Part shown: piece after piece, positions 1 to 7,703 of the stretch
Numbering within the stretch: position 1 is the first letter of the stretch
Layout of the letters: every line of letters begins with the position of its first letter
Assembly: GCA_050259815.1 (NCBI GenBank)
Contig: JBLNBI010000069.1
Span: 1-9,407, forward strand
Length of the DNA stretch: 9,407 nucleotides
DNA from: JAGTRP01 sp050259815
GTDB lineage: Bacteria > Pseudomonadota > Gammaproteobacteria > Burkholderiales > Rhodocyclaceae
Direction of reading: 5' to 3'
The notes under the pieces: generated by a model
The model's database searches: none
What the model was told of the DNA's origin: nothing
The model's input: only the letters and a program-made list of their open reading frames with translations
Position numbers and translations under genes: made by a program

Positions 1-87
1 CCTTACTCGCGGCCCGTGATCCGATTAAACTGCGCAGCGACAAGCGTCACAAACGAGTTTTCGGTCGCGCTTCCATGAGGAATCGGA

Positions 88-999
88 ATGTCACAGCCCC
101 TGGTTCGCCTGCCTTCCCTTGATCTGGTCCGGGGTTTCGTCGCCGTCGGGCGGCGCATGAGCATCACCCTGGCCGCCCAGGACCTCTGCCTGACCCAGTC
201 GGCGGTCAGTCGGCAGATCCTCGCCCTGGAGGAGTCCCTGGGGATGAAGCTCCTGGTCCGGGGGCACCGCAGCATCGCCTTCACCCCGGAGGGGGAGCGC
301 CTCTTCCGCAGCGCCGACGGCGCCATCCAGCAGCTCCAGGACGTGGTGGGCGAGTTGAAGGGGCCGGGGGGGCGGCCCATGGTGACCATTACCTCGACCA
401 TGGGCATTACCGGCCTGTGGCTCCTGCCCCGCCTGGGCGGCTTCCTGCAGGCCCATCCGGACATCGAGGTGCGGGTTTCCGCCAGCGACCGGACGGTGGA
501 TTTGAAATCGGAAGGCATCGACCTGGCCATCCGCTACGGCCCCCGGGAGGCGGTGCCGGAGGGGGCCGAGCGGCTGTTCGGCGAGGTGCTGGCGCCGGTG
601 GCGCACCCGTCCCTGGGGCTGGCTTCATTGGACGGCCCGGAGGCTGTGGCAAAGCACGTCCTCCTGGAATTCGACGGCCCCTACCGGCCCTGGCTGAAAT
701 GGAGCGAGTGGCTGGCGAGCCAGGGCTGGGAGGGGGCGAAGCCCCGGGGCATCCTGCGCTTCAACCAGTACGACCAGATGATCCACGCCGCCGTCGCCGG
801 CCAGGGCATCGCCCTCGGCCGGCTGGGCATGGTGGAGACCATGGTGGCGGACGGGCGCCTGGCGGTTCTGAAGCTGCCCCGGCCCGGACCGAAATCCGAC
901 CACGCCTACTGGCTGATCCGGGCCGAAGCCGACCCCAAGCCGGAGGTGCTGGAAGTGATGGCCTGGATTCGGGACGAGGCGGTTGCCTGCGTCGGCTGA
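88..999 (+). CDS. LysR-family transcriptional regulator (GcvA-like)
   Basis: This 303-residue protein has the length and layout of a LysR-type regulator, a DNA-binding protein that usually responds to a small-molecule co-inducer. The winged helix-turn-helix covers about residues 11-70, with the recognition part around 27-46 (LAAQDLCLTQSAVSRQI) and the usual LALEESLG and FTPEGERLF motifs after it. The periplasmic-binding-protein-like effector domain runs from about 98 to 300. Its features (GLWLLPRL, GIDLAIRYG, GQGIALGR) resemble the GcvA/TrpI/GcdR subgroup. The ATG is preceded by a GAGGAA Shine-Dalgarno about 6 bases upstream. No divergent gene is visible in the 87 bases to the left, so the target cannot be read from context. 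The gene ends 4 bp from the stop of the convergent hydrolase. The family is certain; the effector and regulon are unknown. Confidence 0.93.
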   Translation: MSQPLVRLPSLDLVRGFVAVGRRMSITLAAQDLCLTQSAVSRQILALEESLGMKLLVRGHRSIAFTPEGERLFRSADGAIQQLQDVVGELKGPGGRPMVTITSTMGITGLWLLPRLGGFLQAHPDIEVRVSASDRTVDLKSEGIDLAIRYGPREAVPEGAERLFGEVLAPVAHPSLGLASLDGPEAVAKHVLLEFDGPYRPWLKWSEWLASQGWEGAKPRGILRFNQYDQMIHAAVAGQGIALGRLGMVETMVADGRLAVLKLPRPGPKSDHAYWLIRAEADPKPEVLEVMAWIRDEAVACVG

Positions 1000-1003
1000 C
1001 CGG

Positions 1004-1984
1004 TCAGGCGGCGAGCCGGGGAGCGGCGTAGTTCGGGCTGTCCGGCTTCAGGATGACGGCCTCGCCCCTCGGGTGCTGGGCCAGGCGGCCGTGGCGCAGC
1101 CATTCCAGGGGCAGCTTCCAGAGACTATGTTCGAAGCGGCTGTGAAAGAAGGCGAAATGTCCCACAGCCTCCTCGCCGATGGCGTCCGGCGTGAGATGCA
1201 GGTGGATGCGCGGGCTGTTGCGGTAATAGCCCAGGAGGCGCCGGATGGCCTCCTCCGTGCCGAATTCGTCGTCGCTCAGGCTGACGGCCAGGGTCTCGCC
1301 GCCCATGGCCGCGAAGCGCTCCACCAGTTCCCGGCGCTCCGCTGCCGGCAGGACCCGGGAGCCACGGCTCCAGGTGTCCTCGAAGCGGGGATGGCGGGCT
1401 GTCCAGTCCCGGACCACGCCCCGGGGCGTATCTTCCAGCCAGCCCAGGCGCCGGCCCGGGAAATAGCCGAAAAGCCCGGTGAGGGCCGGCATCACCACAT
1501 GCCATTTGAGGAACATGCGGGTGCGCTTGTGCCGGGCGTAGTCCCGCCAGTAGGCATACTGGGCGCCCATGGTGAAGACCCGGGAAACCTTGTGGCTGGA
1601 GGCCGCCAGGCCGATCAGGAAGCCGCCGACGCTGTGGGCCACCACCTGGATGGGCTGGCCGGGGAAGGCGTCGGCCACGTACTGGAGGGCGGCTTCGAAA
1701 TCCAGTCGGCCCCAGTCGATCCAGCCCGCCTCGAAGCCCCGCAGGCTGGGGGGCCGGGATTCGCCGATGCCCCGGTAGTCGTAGATGAGAACGTCGAATC
1801 CGTGGGCGTAGAGGAAGGCGGCGAAGCGGGAATAGTAGCGGCAGCGCACCGAGGTGGCCGGGTTGATGATGACCACCGGCCGGTTGCGGTCCGGCTGGGG
1901 ATGCTTCCAGCAGAAGCCCCGCAGGGTGTAGCCGTCGCCGGCGGCGAATGAGATGGAGGAATGGATCAGGTAGTCGTGGCTCAT
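1004..1984 (-). CDS. Predicted alpha/beta hydrolase (COG4757-like)
   Basis: This 326-residue protein has an alpha/beta hydrolase fold. The beta-strand and oxyanion region VVIINPATSV lies at 37-46 and YDYRGIGESR at 68-77. The nucleophile elbow is AHSVGG, with Ser118 and Ala in place of the first Gly of GxSxG. The probable acid is Asp238 or Asp239 (SDDEFGT) and the catalytic His is His276 (GHFAFF). There is no signal peptide, so it is probably cytoplasmic. Length and motifs fit the 'predicted alpha/beta hydrolase' group often annotated as YheT-like or serine aminopeptidase S33. The natural substrate is unknown; esters or lipids are likely for the fold. The ATG at 1984 has only a weak GGA Shine-Dalgarno, which lies inside an inverted-repeat arm (see 1989-2049). 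The gene appears to be transcribed alone, convergent with the LysR gene. Confidence 0.88.
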   Translation of the reverse strand: MSHDYLIHSSISFAAGDGYTLRGFCWKHPQPDRNRPVVIINPATSVRCRYYSRFAAFLYAHGFDVLIYDYRGIGESRPPSLRGFEAGWIDWGRLDFEAALQYVADAFPGQPIQVVAHSVGGFLIGLAASSHKVSRVFTMGAQYAYWRDYARHKRTRMFLKWHVVMPALTGLFGYFPGRRLGWLEDTPRGVVRDWTARHPRFEDTWSRGSRVLPAAERRELVERFAAMGGETLAVSLSDDEFGTEEAIRRLLGYYRNSPRIHLHLTPDAIGEEAVGHFAFFHSRFEHSLWKLPLEWLRHGRLAQHPRGEAVILKPDSPNYAAPRLAA

Positions 1985-1988
1985 GGCG

Positions 1989-2049
1989 CATCCAAGGCGG
2001 GAACGAATGGTATGCCTTGGATGGTATGAACCGGATGGGGGGCCTTCAA
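1989..2049 (-). promoter_or_regulatory. Putative sigma-70 promoter and operator of the hydrolase gene
   Basis: Reading the minus strand, TTGAAG (2049-2044) and TACCAT (2026-2021) are separated by 17 bases, a plausible but imperfect -35/-10 pair. A perfect 10-bp inverted repeat, CATCCAAGGC / GCCTTGGATG (1989-1998 and 2014-2023), has a 15-base spacer. It overlaps the -10 and presumed start and reaches almost to the ATG at 1984. A direct repeat ATGGTAT (plus strand 2007-2013 and 2021-2027) is superimposed on it. The arrangement suggests a repressor operator. Alternatively, it is an RNA hairpin covering the weak ribosome-binding site. The repeats are seen directly; the roles are inferred. Confidence 0.4.
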
Positions 2050-2060
2050 ACGATAATTTC

Positions 2061-2084
2061 TCCCGGTACGCATGCGTGCCGGGA
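2061..2084 (-). terminator. Candidate terminator hairpin after the GGDEF-EAL gene
   Basis: A near-perfect palindrome (TCCCGG at one end, CCGGGA at the other, ACGCATGCGT in the centre, one mismatch per arm) begins 15 bp downstream of the GGDEF-EAL stop codon. It would form a strong hairpin in the minus-strand transcript. The following bases are A/T-rich but contain no real T-run, so intrinsic termination is only possible, not clear. A second small palindrome, GAATGCATTC (2083-2092), touches it. Confidence 0.35.
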
Positions 2085-2098
2085 ATGCATTCCTGTGC

Positions 2099-4396
2099 TC
2101 AGGAAACGGGGGAGGCCTCGGCCTGGAGCATGCGGGCGATGTCCGCGGGCGGGATAGCGGGGCTGTACAGGAAACCCTGGACGACGCCGCAGCCGAAGCC
2201 CTCCAGGAGGTCGCATTGCTCCTGGGTTTCCACCCCCTCGGCCAGGGCGGTGAGGCCCAGGCTTCCCGCCACGGCGATGATGGCCTGGACGATGGCCCGG
2301 CTGCTGGCGTCGGTGGTGATGTCGTCCACGAAGCTCTTGTCGATCTTGAGCTTGTCCAGGGGCAGCTTCTTCAGGTAAGCGAAGCTCGAATAGCCGGTGC
2401 CGAAGTCGTCGATGGCCACCTTGACCCCCAGGCGGCGGATGCCGGCCAGGCTGGCGATGGTGCGCTCGGTGTCGGCCATCAGCATGCTCTCGGTGATTTC
2501 CAGCTCCAGCCATTCGGGGGGGAGGCCGGATTCGTCCAGCACGGCCTTGACGTTGCCGGCCAGGTTGGCGGCCGCCAGTTGGGCCACCGACAGGTTCACC
2601 GCCATGACCAGGGGCGGCAGGCCCTCGCGCCGCCAGGCCACCGCCTGGTGGCAGGCCTCCTTGAGGACCCAGGCGCCGATGGGCTTGATGAGGCCGCTCT
2701 CCTCGGCGATGGGGATGAAGCGGGCCGGGGAGATGTAGCCGTCCTCCGGGTCGAACCAGCGGAGCAGGGCTTCGACACCCACCAGCTTGCCGTCGCTCAC
2801 CTGGATCTGGGGCTGGTAGTGGAGCTGCAATTGCCCCTCGGCCAGGGCCTTGCGCAACCGGGATTCCAGGCGGACCCGCTCGCCGACCCGCTGGTTCATT
2901 TCCTGGGTGAAGAAGCGGTAGGCGTTGCGGCCGCTGGCCTTGGCTTCGTACAAGGCCGCGTCGGCGTGCTGGAGGAGGGCGTCGCTATTGGTCCCATCGT
3001 GGGGATAGAGGCTGATGCCGACGGAGCAGGTGATGTGCAGGTCCTGGCCGTCCACCGGGAAGGGGCTGGCCGCCGCGTCCAGGATGCGCTGGGCCATGTG
3101 GGCCGGCACGGATTCGCTGTCCCAATTGCCGACCAGGAGGACATATTCATCGCCGCCTAGTCGCACCAGGGTGTCCTCGTCCCGGACGATGGAGCGCAGG
3201 CGGTCGGCGAACTGCTGGAGCAGCCGGTCGCCGACGGAGTGGCCGAGGCCGTCGTTGATGTTCTTGAACTGGTCCAGGTCCACCAGCAGGAGGGCGAGGC
3301 GGTGGCCGGACCGGGGCGTGCCGTCCAGGGCGTCCGCCAGGGTCGCCGTCAGGAATTGCCGGTTGGGCAGGTCGGTCAGCACGTCGTGGGTTTCCACGTA
3401 GCTGGCGTGGCGGGCCAGGTGGGCGTACTTGTCCTGGAGGACGTTGGCGGAATGGACGGCGGAGCGGTAATTCCGGTGCCAGGACCAGATCAGCAGGCTC
3501 ACCACCAGGGTGAGCAGCACGGCGCTAATGCCGTAGAAGCGGGCCTTCACATGCCAGTTGGCCAGCATGTCGCGCTCGCTCTTGCCCACCACGATGACGA
3601 AGGGCAGGTTCGGGGAGGTGTGGAAAAGGTAATGCCTTTCGATCCCGTCCACGACGGATGCCGACACGTATTTGCCCGAATTCCGCCCCTCGTTCAGCAG
3701 GGTGAGCAGGGGCGAGCCCGAAATGGGCTTGCCCAGCTGTTCCTTGGCCATGGGGGTGCGGGCCACCAGGCGTGCCTCCCGGTCGTAGAGGGCCACCATG
3801 TCGCCTTCGTTGTGGACGATGCGGTTGAAGAGTTCGGCGAAGCGGTCGGCGTTGACGGCTGCCTGGACATGGCCGACGAATTCTCCGCTCGGGTCCTGCA
3901 GGCGGCGGCTGAGGGTGACCACCCAGTTGTGGGTGATGCGGGCGAAGATGGGTTCGGACACTACCAGGCCAGCCGCCGGGTCCGCTTTCAAGCGTTGAAA
4001 GTAGCCCCGGTCCCCGACGCTGCCCTTCCACGCCTCGCCGGAGGCGTCGAAGCGCATGCGGCCTTCGGCGTCGCCGATCCGCAGGCTCTGGGAGTCGGGA
4101 ATCTGCCGCAGGAGGGCTCCCAGCCGGGTATTGACTTCGGCGGGGGGCAGCGTCCCGAGGCGGGGGTAGTCCTGGGCGATGGTCCACAGCACCACGTCGA
4201 TCTTGCCCATGGCGTCGCCGATGTGGCGATCCAGTACCTCGGCCAGGGAGGCCATCTCGTTTTCCTGGCGATCGATCTCGTCCTGCCGGGACTTGGCCAG
4301 GTCGGCGGCAAGCAGCCCCAGGAAGGACAGGAGCACCAGTCCGGCGACGATGAGAAAACTGTAATGGCGCAGGAAGTGGAGGGGTTTCTTGCTCAT
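2099..4396 (-). CDS. Membrane c-di-GMP enzyme with Cache, GGDEF and EAL domains
   Basis: This 765-residue inner-membrane signalling protein makes and/or degrades cyclic di-GMP. One transmembrane helix lies at about 12-34 and a second at about 286-306. The roughly 250 residues between them form a periplasmic dCache-type sensor with Cache-like stretches around 128-180. The GGDEF domain (about 330-495) has LTDLPNR, DLDQFKNIND and a GGDEY signature at 414-418. An RxxD inhibitory site (405-408) lies exactly five residues before it, so cyclase activity and product inhibition are both plausible. The EAL domain (about 510-760) keeps the catalytic set: EALLRW (542-547), NLS (601-603), LEITES (632-637), DDFGTGYSS (663-671), LKIDKSFV, AEGVET (719-724) and QGFLYS. 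The phosphodiesterase is therefore probably active. The start codon overlaps the nudC stop in an ATGA. Confidence 0.95.
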   Translation of the reverse strand: MSKKPLHFLRHYSFLIVAGLVLLSFLGLLAADLAKSRQDEIDRQENEMASLAEVLDRHIGDAMGKIDVVLWTIAQDYPRLGTLPPAEVNTRLGALLRQIPDSQSLRIGDAEGRMRFDASGEAWKGSVGDRGYFQRLKADPAAGLVVSEPIFARITHNWVVTLSRRLQDPSGEFVGHVQAAVNADRFAELFNRIVHNEGDMVALYDREARLVARTPMAKEQLGKPISGSPLLTLLNEGRNSGKYVSASVVDGIERHYLFHTSPNLPFVIVVGKSERDMLANWHVKARFYGISAVLLTLVVSLLIWSWHRNYRSAVHSANVLQDKYAHLARHASYVETHDVLTDLPNRQFLTATLADALDGTPRSGHRLALLLVDLDQFKNINDGLGHSVGDRLLQQFADRLRSIVRDEDTLVRLGGDEYVLLVGNWDSESVPAHMAQRILDAAASPFPVDGQDLHITCSVGISLYPHDGTNSDALLQHADAALYEAKASGRNAYRFFTQEMNQRVGERVRLESRLRKALAEGQLQLHYQPQIQVSDGKLVGVEALLRWFDPEDGYISPARFIPIAEESGLIKPIGAWVLKEACHQAVAWRREGLPPLVMAVNLSVAQLAAANLAGNVKAVLDESGLPPEWLELEITESMLMADTERTIASLAGIRRLGVKVAIDDFGTGYSSFAYLKKLPLDKLKIDKSFVDDITTDASSRAIVQAIIAVAGSLGLTALAEGVETQEQCDLLEGFGCGVVQGFLYSPAIPPADIARMLQAEASPVS

Positions 4397-5199
4397 TCCG
4401 GGCGGCTCTGGAGCAGGTGCTGGATCATCTGGTAGGCGATGGTGGATGGATGGGGCAGCTTGGGCAGACTGCCGGGCTCGAACCAGCCGATATCCTCGAT
4501 TTCGCCGGCCTGGGCTTGCAGCTCACCGCTCTCGTAGTCGGCGAAAAAGCCCATCATCAGGGAATGGGGGTAGGGCCAGGATTGGCTGCCGAACCAGCGG
4601 ATATTGCGGATTTCGATGCCGGCCTCCTCGCGGATTTCCCGGCGCAGGCACTCCTCCGCCGACTCGCCGGCCTCCAGGAAGCCAGCCAGGGCGCTGTAGA
4701 TGCCCGGCGGGAAATGGGGCGAGCGGGCCAGTAGCATCTGGCTGCCCTTCACCACCAGGCCGACGCAGACCGGCGATATGCGTGGATAGGCGAGGAAGCC
4801 GCAGGACGGGCATTCCCGGGCCGGCTCGTTGGGCCGGGTGGTCATGGCGCGGCCGCAGGCGCCGCAGTAACTGTTGGAATGGAGCCAGGCGGCCAGCTGG
4901 CGGGCCCGGGACATGGCCTCCAGCCGGCCCTGGGGCCACTTGCCCCACAGGCGCCGGTAGTCGCCCCGGACCAGGCCCGGCGGCAATGTTTCGGCGGCGG
5001 GCCAAACCTGCATGACGCAGGGCTCCCCGTCCAGGTGCCCGATAACCAGGGCCTCGGTGCAAGGCCCCAACGGTGCCAGGGCTTCCGGTCCCGGCGGTTC
5101 GCCGCCTTCATCGATCAGCAGGTCCTGCCCTACGAAGGCCAACAGCGCCGACCTTCTTTGCGGGTCGGGTACGCCGTAGCCCGGTACGAAATTCGACAT
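4393..5199 (-). CDS. nudC: NAD(+)/NADH diphosphatase NudC
   Basis: NudC hydrolyses NADH to NMNH and AMP and, in studied bacteria, removes NAD caps from RNA 5' ends. I place the start at the ATG at 5199 (268 residues) because GGGAG lies 8 bases upstream. A GTG three codons earlier would sit directly against that Shine-Dalgarno. With this numbering the zinc ribbon is CxxC at 112-115 (YCGACG) and 130-133 (ECPSCG). The Nudix box G-x5-E-x7-REIREEAG-I spans 173-195. The NudC-specific SQSWPYP motif is at 205-211. All metal-binding glutamates of the box are present and the length matches the family. The stop overlaps the start of the GGDEF-EAL gene, so the two are co-transcribed and probably translationally coupled. 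The gene begins 72 bp after the SUMF1-like gene, and no clear terminator separates them. Confidence 0.94.
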   Translation of the reverse strand: MSNFVPGYGVPDPQRRSALLAFVGQDLLIDEGGEPPGPEALAPLGPCTEALVIGHLDGEPCVMQVWPAAETLPPGLVRGDYRRLWGKWPQGRLEAMSRARQLAAWLHSNSYCGACGRAMTTRPNEPARECPSCGFLAYPRISPVCVGLVVKGSQMLLARSPHFPPGIYSALAGFLEAGESAEECLRREIREEAGIEIRNIRWFGSQSWPYPHSLMMGFFADYESGELQAQAGEIEDIGWFEPGSLPKLPHPSTIAYQMIQHLLQSRPE

Positions 5200-5271
5200 G
5201 GCTGTCACTCCCTTCCCGGGAGCATAGCAAGGCCTGGAGCGGGGGAGAAGGCCGATTGGGAACTTTTTCGG

Positions 5272-6312
5272 CTATTGCATGTCCCGGGCGACCCGGAAGC
5301 CGTTGTGGGGATCGCGGACACTGGGGAAATAGCGCCAACGGGTGGCGGCGGTCACCAGGGGAACCCCTTTGAGTTCGGCGCCGCCGCGGATCACCCGCAT
5401 CGGGCAGCCGGGCTCGTCCCAGTTGCTGCCGTCCGGCGGCGCACCCATGTAGGAGCTGTGCCAGCAGTCGCTCACCCATTCCCACACGCTGCCCGTCATG
5501 TCCTTGAGGCCGTAGGGATTGTCGGCGAAGGGGCCGACGTCGGCGGCGCCGCCCCGGGCGGCGTATTCCCATTCGGCTTCGGTGGGCAGGCGGTAGGCCT
5601 TGCCGGTGGTTCGGCTCAGCCACTGGATGTAGCGCTGGGTATCGTCCCAATTCACGTTGCGGACAGGGTCCGTGTCCCGGGCGGTGGCGTCGTCGGTGAT
5701 CGGGGGGCAGGCGCCGGCATCGGCGCAGGCTTCCCATTGCTCCATGGTCACCTCGGTCCTGCCGATGGCGAAATTGGTGCCGAGGGCCACCGAATGGACC
5801 GGCTTTTCCGGGGTGCCGCCGCTGTCGCTGCCCATGGTGAACAGGCCGGCGGGCAGTTCAACCAGGGCGGGGCAGGTGGCGCAGTCCTTGATTTCCTTGA
5901 CGGTGGGGGGCACGGGCGGGGCCGTTACGGCAGGTTCGGGGACCGGGGCCGCAGCTGGAGCCGGTTTCGCCGGCATGGGGCGTGACTTTCTCTTCACCGG
6001 CCTGGGGATGGGAGGCGAAGCGGGGGGCGAAGCCGGGGCCGGGGCAGGTGCCGCCGTGACGGGAGGAAGGTCGGCCTTGGGCAGGGAAGCGCGCAGTCGC
6101 TCGATGCGCCCCCGGGCCAGGGGGGCGAAGCGGCCGTTGGGGTAGGCCCGCAGATAGGATTCGTAGTCCTCGGGGTGGGTGCTGTCCTTGATCGAGTTCC
6201 AGAAGGCCAGTTCGTACTGGGCGGTGCTGTCCTTGGGCAGGATGCCGGCGGCTGCTTCCTGGCCGGGAACGGCGCTCAGGGCGCAACAAAGCAGCAGGAT
6301 GGTTTTCCACAC
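5272..6312 (-). CDS. Secreted SUMF1/FGE-fold protein with N-terminal YPNGRFA module
   Basis: This 346-residue protein starts at a GTG. A signal peptide covers about 1-22. Residues 30-72 carry a motif (AFWNSIKDST...YLRAYPNGRFAPLAR) found at the front of many bacterial SUMF1 and caspase-like proteins. A Pro/Ala-rich linker follows at about 80-138, then a SUMF1 domain at about 148-344 (GLFTMGSDSG, RTEVTMEQWEAC, VNWDDTQRYIQWL, RLPTEAEWEYAARGG, MTGSVWEWVSDC, RVIRGG, NGFRVAR). Formylglycine-generating enzymes carry two catalytic cysteines shortly after the RGG. Here that segment (RGGAELKGVPLVTAATRW) has none, so sulfatase activation is unlikely. A structural or ligand-binding role in the periplasm or outside the cell is more plausible. 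It lies 11 bp after the PP2C stop and is clearly in the same operon. The exact function is unknown. Confidence 0.88.
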   Translation of the reverse strand: MWKTILLLCCALSAVPGQEAAAGILPKDSTAQYELAFWNSIKDSTHPEDYESYLRAYPNGRFAPLARGRIERLRASLPKADLPPVTAAPAPAPASPPASPPIPRPVKRKSRPMPAKPAPAAAPVPEPAVTAPPVPPTVKEIKDCATCPALVELPAGLFTMGSDSGGTPEKPVHSVALGTNFAIGRTEVTMEQWEACADAGACPPITDDATARDTDPVRNVNWDDTQRYIQWLSRTTGKAYRLPTEAEWEYAARGGAADVGPFADNPYGLKDMTGSVWEWVSDCWHSSYMGAPPDGSNWDEPGCPMRVIRGGAELKGVPLVTAATRWRYFPSVRDPHNGFRVARDMQ

Positions 6313-6323
6313 GTCCGGAAGCC

Positions 6324-7097
6324 TTAGAGGAAGATGGGGTTGAGGACGGTCTTGTCGGGGCCCTGCATTTCCTCAGCCCGGACCACCACCACCGACACGT
6401 TGTCCCGGCCGCCGTGCTTGAGGGCGAGATCGACCAGGACTTCGGCGCCCTGGTCGCAGTTGCCCCCCACCAGGGCGGCGCAGATCTGTTCCTCGCTCAC
6501 CTCGTTGCTGAGCCCGTCGCTGCACAGCAGGAACATGTCCCCGTCCTCGACGTCCAGGCTTTCCTCGTCCACTTCCAGCATCTCGTCGGCGCCCACGGCG
6601 CGGGTGATGAGATGGCGCAAGGGATGGTCGATGGCCTCTTCGGGACTGAGGGTGCCCTGGGAGATCATTTCCTCCACCTGGCTGTGGTCCCGGGTGAGCT
6701 GGGTGAGCTGGCCGTTGCGGTAGAGGTAGAGGCGGCTGTCACCGGCCCACAAATAGCCGCAGCGGCGCTCGCAGGCGAAGAGCGCGACCACGGTGCTGCC
6801 GATGACCTGGACCTCCCGCAGGGCCGCTTCCATGCGTAGTTGCCGGTTCACCAGTTGGAGCTTGTCCCGGGCCAGGCGGGCGAATTCGGCCAGGCTTTCG
6901 GCGGTGGGCAGCTTGCCCAGGGATTCGACCACGGTGCGGCTGGCCACGTCCCCCAGGGTATGGCCGCCCATGCCGTCGGCGACGGCCCACAGGCCGACGT
7001 CCGGGAGGTCGAGGCAGGCGTCCTCGTTCACTTCCCGGACCAGCCCCGTATGGGTGCGGGCGGCGGATGTCCAGCGGATCTGGCCGGCGCAGGCCAC
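6324..7097 (-). CDS. PP2C-family serine/threonine protein phosphatase
   Basis: This metal-dependent phosphatase removes phosphate from Ser/Thr of proteins in the cytoplasm. I choose the GTG at 7097 (257 residues). It follows the stop of the last peptide gene by 16 bp, has GGAAAG upstream and puts the PP2C fold at the N-terminus. An ATG at 7202 in the same frame would add 35 low-complexity residues that lie entirely inside the peptide gene. All PP2C motifs are present in order: REVNEDAC (Asp26), ADGMGGH (Asp42), ST-VVALF, AGDSRLYLY (Asp120), LITRAVG, CSDGLSNEV (Asp194) and GGRDNVSVVVV (Asp232). The size and motifs match soluble Stp1/PppA-type enzymes. No partner kinase is in the window. Operon position links it to the peptide genes and the SUMF1-like gene, but its substrate is unknown. 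Confidence 0.93.
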   Translation of the reverse strand: MACAGQIRWTSAARTHTGLVREVNEDACLDLPDVGLWAVADGMGGHTLGDVASRTVVESLGKLPTAESLAEFARLARDKLQLVNRQLRMEAALREVQVIGSTVVALFACERRCGYLWAGDSRLYLYRNGQLTQLTRDHSQVEEMISQGTLSPEEAIDHPLRHLITRAVGADEMLEVDEESLDVEDGDMFLLCSDGLSNEVSEEQICAALVGGNCDQGAEVLVDLALKHGGRDNVSVVVVRAEEMQGPDKTVLNPIFL

Positions 7098-7113
7098 GGT
7101 GGCGGCTTTCCGT

Positions 7114-7407
7114 TCAGGCGGCCGACGGCAGGGTCTTGCCGTTGGCGCCCTTCTGGTCGAGGCCGACGTTGATGACCGAGCCGGCTCCGGAGTTCCGGAC
7201 ATCCACCACCTGGATCTGGTTCACGATCTGGTCGGCGTAGATGTTGGTGACCTCGATCAGATTGCCGCCGGCGAAGCTTCGCTCATTGGGGATGAAGGGG
7301 CGGATCCAGCCGAACACCCAGGGGGCGCCGCCGCCCCGGATGGACGACATGGCCCGGCTATCCAGGGCATGGCTGGCGGGCAGGTCCTTGATGGTGATGG
7401 CGGCCAT
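7114..7407 (-). CDS. Double-glycine-leader peptide 1 (97 aa)
   Basis: This is the last of five related small genes, and the product is not a protein I recognise. Residues 1-26 form the shared leader (ITIKDL at 4-9, LD at 15-16, AM at 19-20, I23, GG at 25-26). Leu15, Met20, Ile23 and the two Gly fall at -12, -7, -4, -2 and -1, the pattern cut by C39 peptidases of ABC exporters. The predicted mature chain is 71 residues with no cysteine. It begins GAPWVFGWIRPFIP and then becomes rich in Val, Asn and Gln (IVNQIQVVDV, SVINVGL). CGGAGA lies 5-6 bases before the ATG. The PP2C gene begins 16 bp after the stop. The leader family and expression as a gene are well supported; the function is open. Confidence 0.83.
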   Translation of the reverse strand: MAAITIKDLPASHALDSRAMSSIRGGGAPWVFGWIRPFIPNERSFAGGNLIEVTNIYADQIVNQIQVVDVRNSGAGSVINVGLDQKGANGKTLPSAA

Positions 7408-7438
7408 GGGGGTCTCCGGTGGGCGGATTGAAGTGGGC

Positions 7439-7663
7439 TTACTTGGCCGGCTTGCCGCCGGGCTTGGCGGCGCCTTGGGCGGCGTTGTGGGAAATTCGGG
7501 CCCGGAAGCCGGGAGGGTAGTCCACGATGCGCCGGCTGCGCTGCAGGGCGGAACCGGCCAGGGTCTGGCGGCCGCGCAGGCGGGCGCCGCCCAGGATGGC
7601 GGTCATGGCTTCGCGGTCGAGTTCGACGCTGTCCGTCAAATCCTTGATGGTGATGGTAGCCAT
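7439..7663 (-). CDS. Double-glycine-leader peptide 2 (74 aa, basic)
   Basis: The leader at 1-26 matches its neighbours (ITIKDL at 4-9, ELD at 14-16, AM at 19-20, I23, GG at 25-26), again with hydrophobic residues at -12, -7 and -4 relative to the cut. The predicted 48-residue mature chain is unlike the other four. It is strongly basic (many Arg, Lys-rich end KPGGKPAK), lacks cysteine and lacks the Asn/Gln/Val core. A GAGGAAA Shine-Dalgarno stands about 9 bases before the ATG. The gene is 31 bp upstream of peptide 1 and follows a hairpin (7704-7729). It could act as an antimicrobial-like cation, a nucleic-acid or surface-binding peptide, or an accessory to the others. The function is unknown. 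Confidence 0.8.
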   Translation of the reverse strand: MATITIKDLTDSVELDREAMTAILGGARLRGRQTLAGSALQRSRRIVDYPPGFRARISHNAAQGAAKPGGKPAK

Positions 7664-7703
7664 GTTCGTTTCCTCATAAGAATCAGCAGGGTTGACCCGG
7701 TTT

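Noticed and set aside
1..78. Open plus-strand frame of 25 codons ending TGA at 76-78, possibly the tail of an upstream gene
   Set aside because: It is short, uses codons rare in the rest of the window (TTA, ACA), and its translation shows no recognisable motif. It is probably the leader region of the LysR gene. A minus-strand frame ending at 3 has no start here.
2072..4435. Two long plus-strand open frames opposite the GGDEF-EAL gene
   Set aside because: The minus-strand frame has complete, ordered catalytic motifs of known domains. The plus frames are low-complexity antisense shadows.
7098..7202. N-terminal extension of the PP2C phosphatase from the ATG at 7202
   Set aside because: The extra 35 residues overlap the conserved frame of peptide 1 and have no domain content. 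The GTG at 7097 with a ribosome-binding site fits better.
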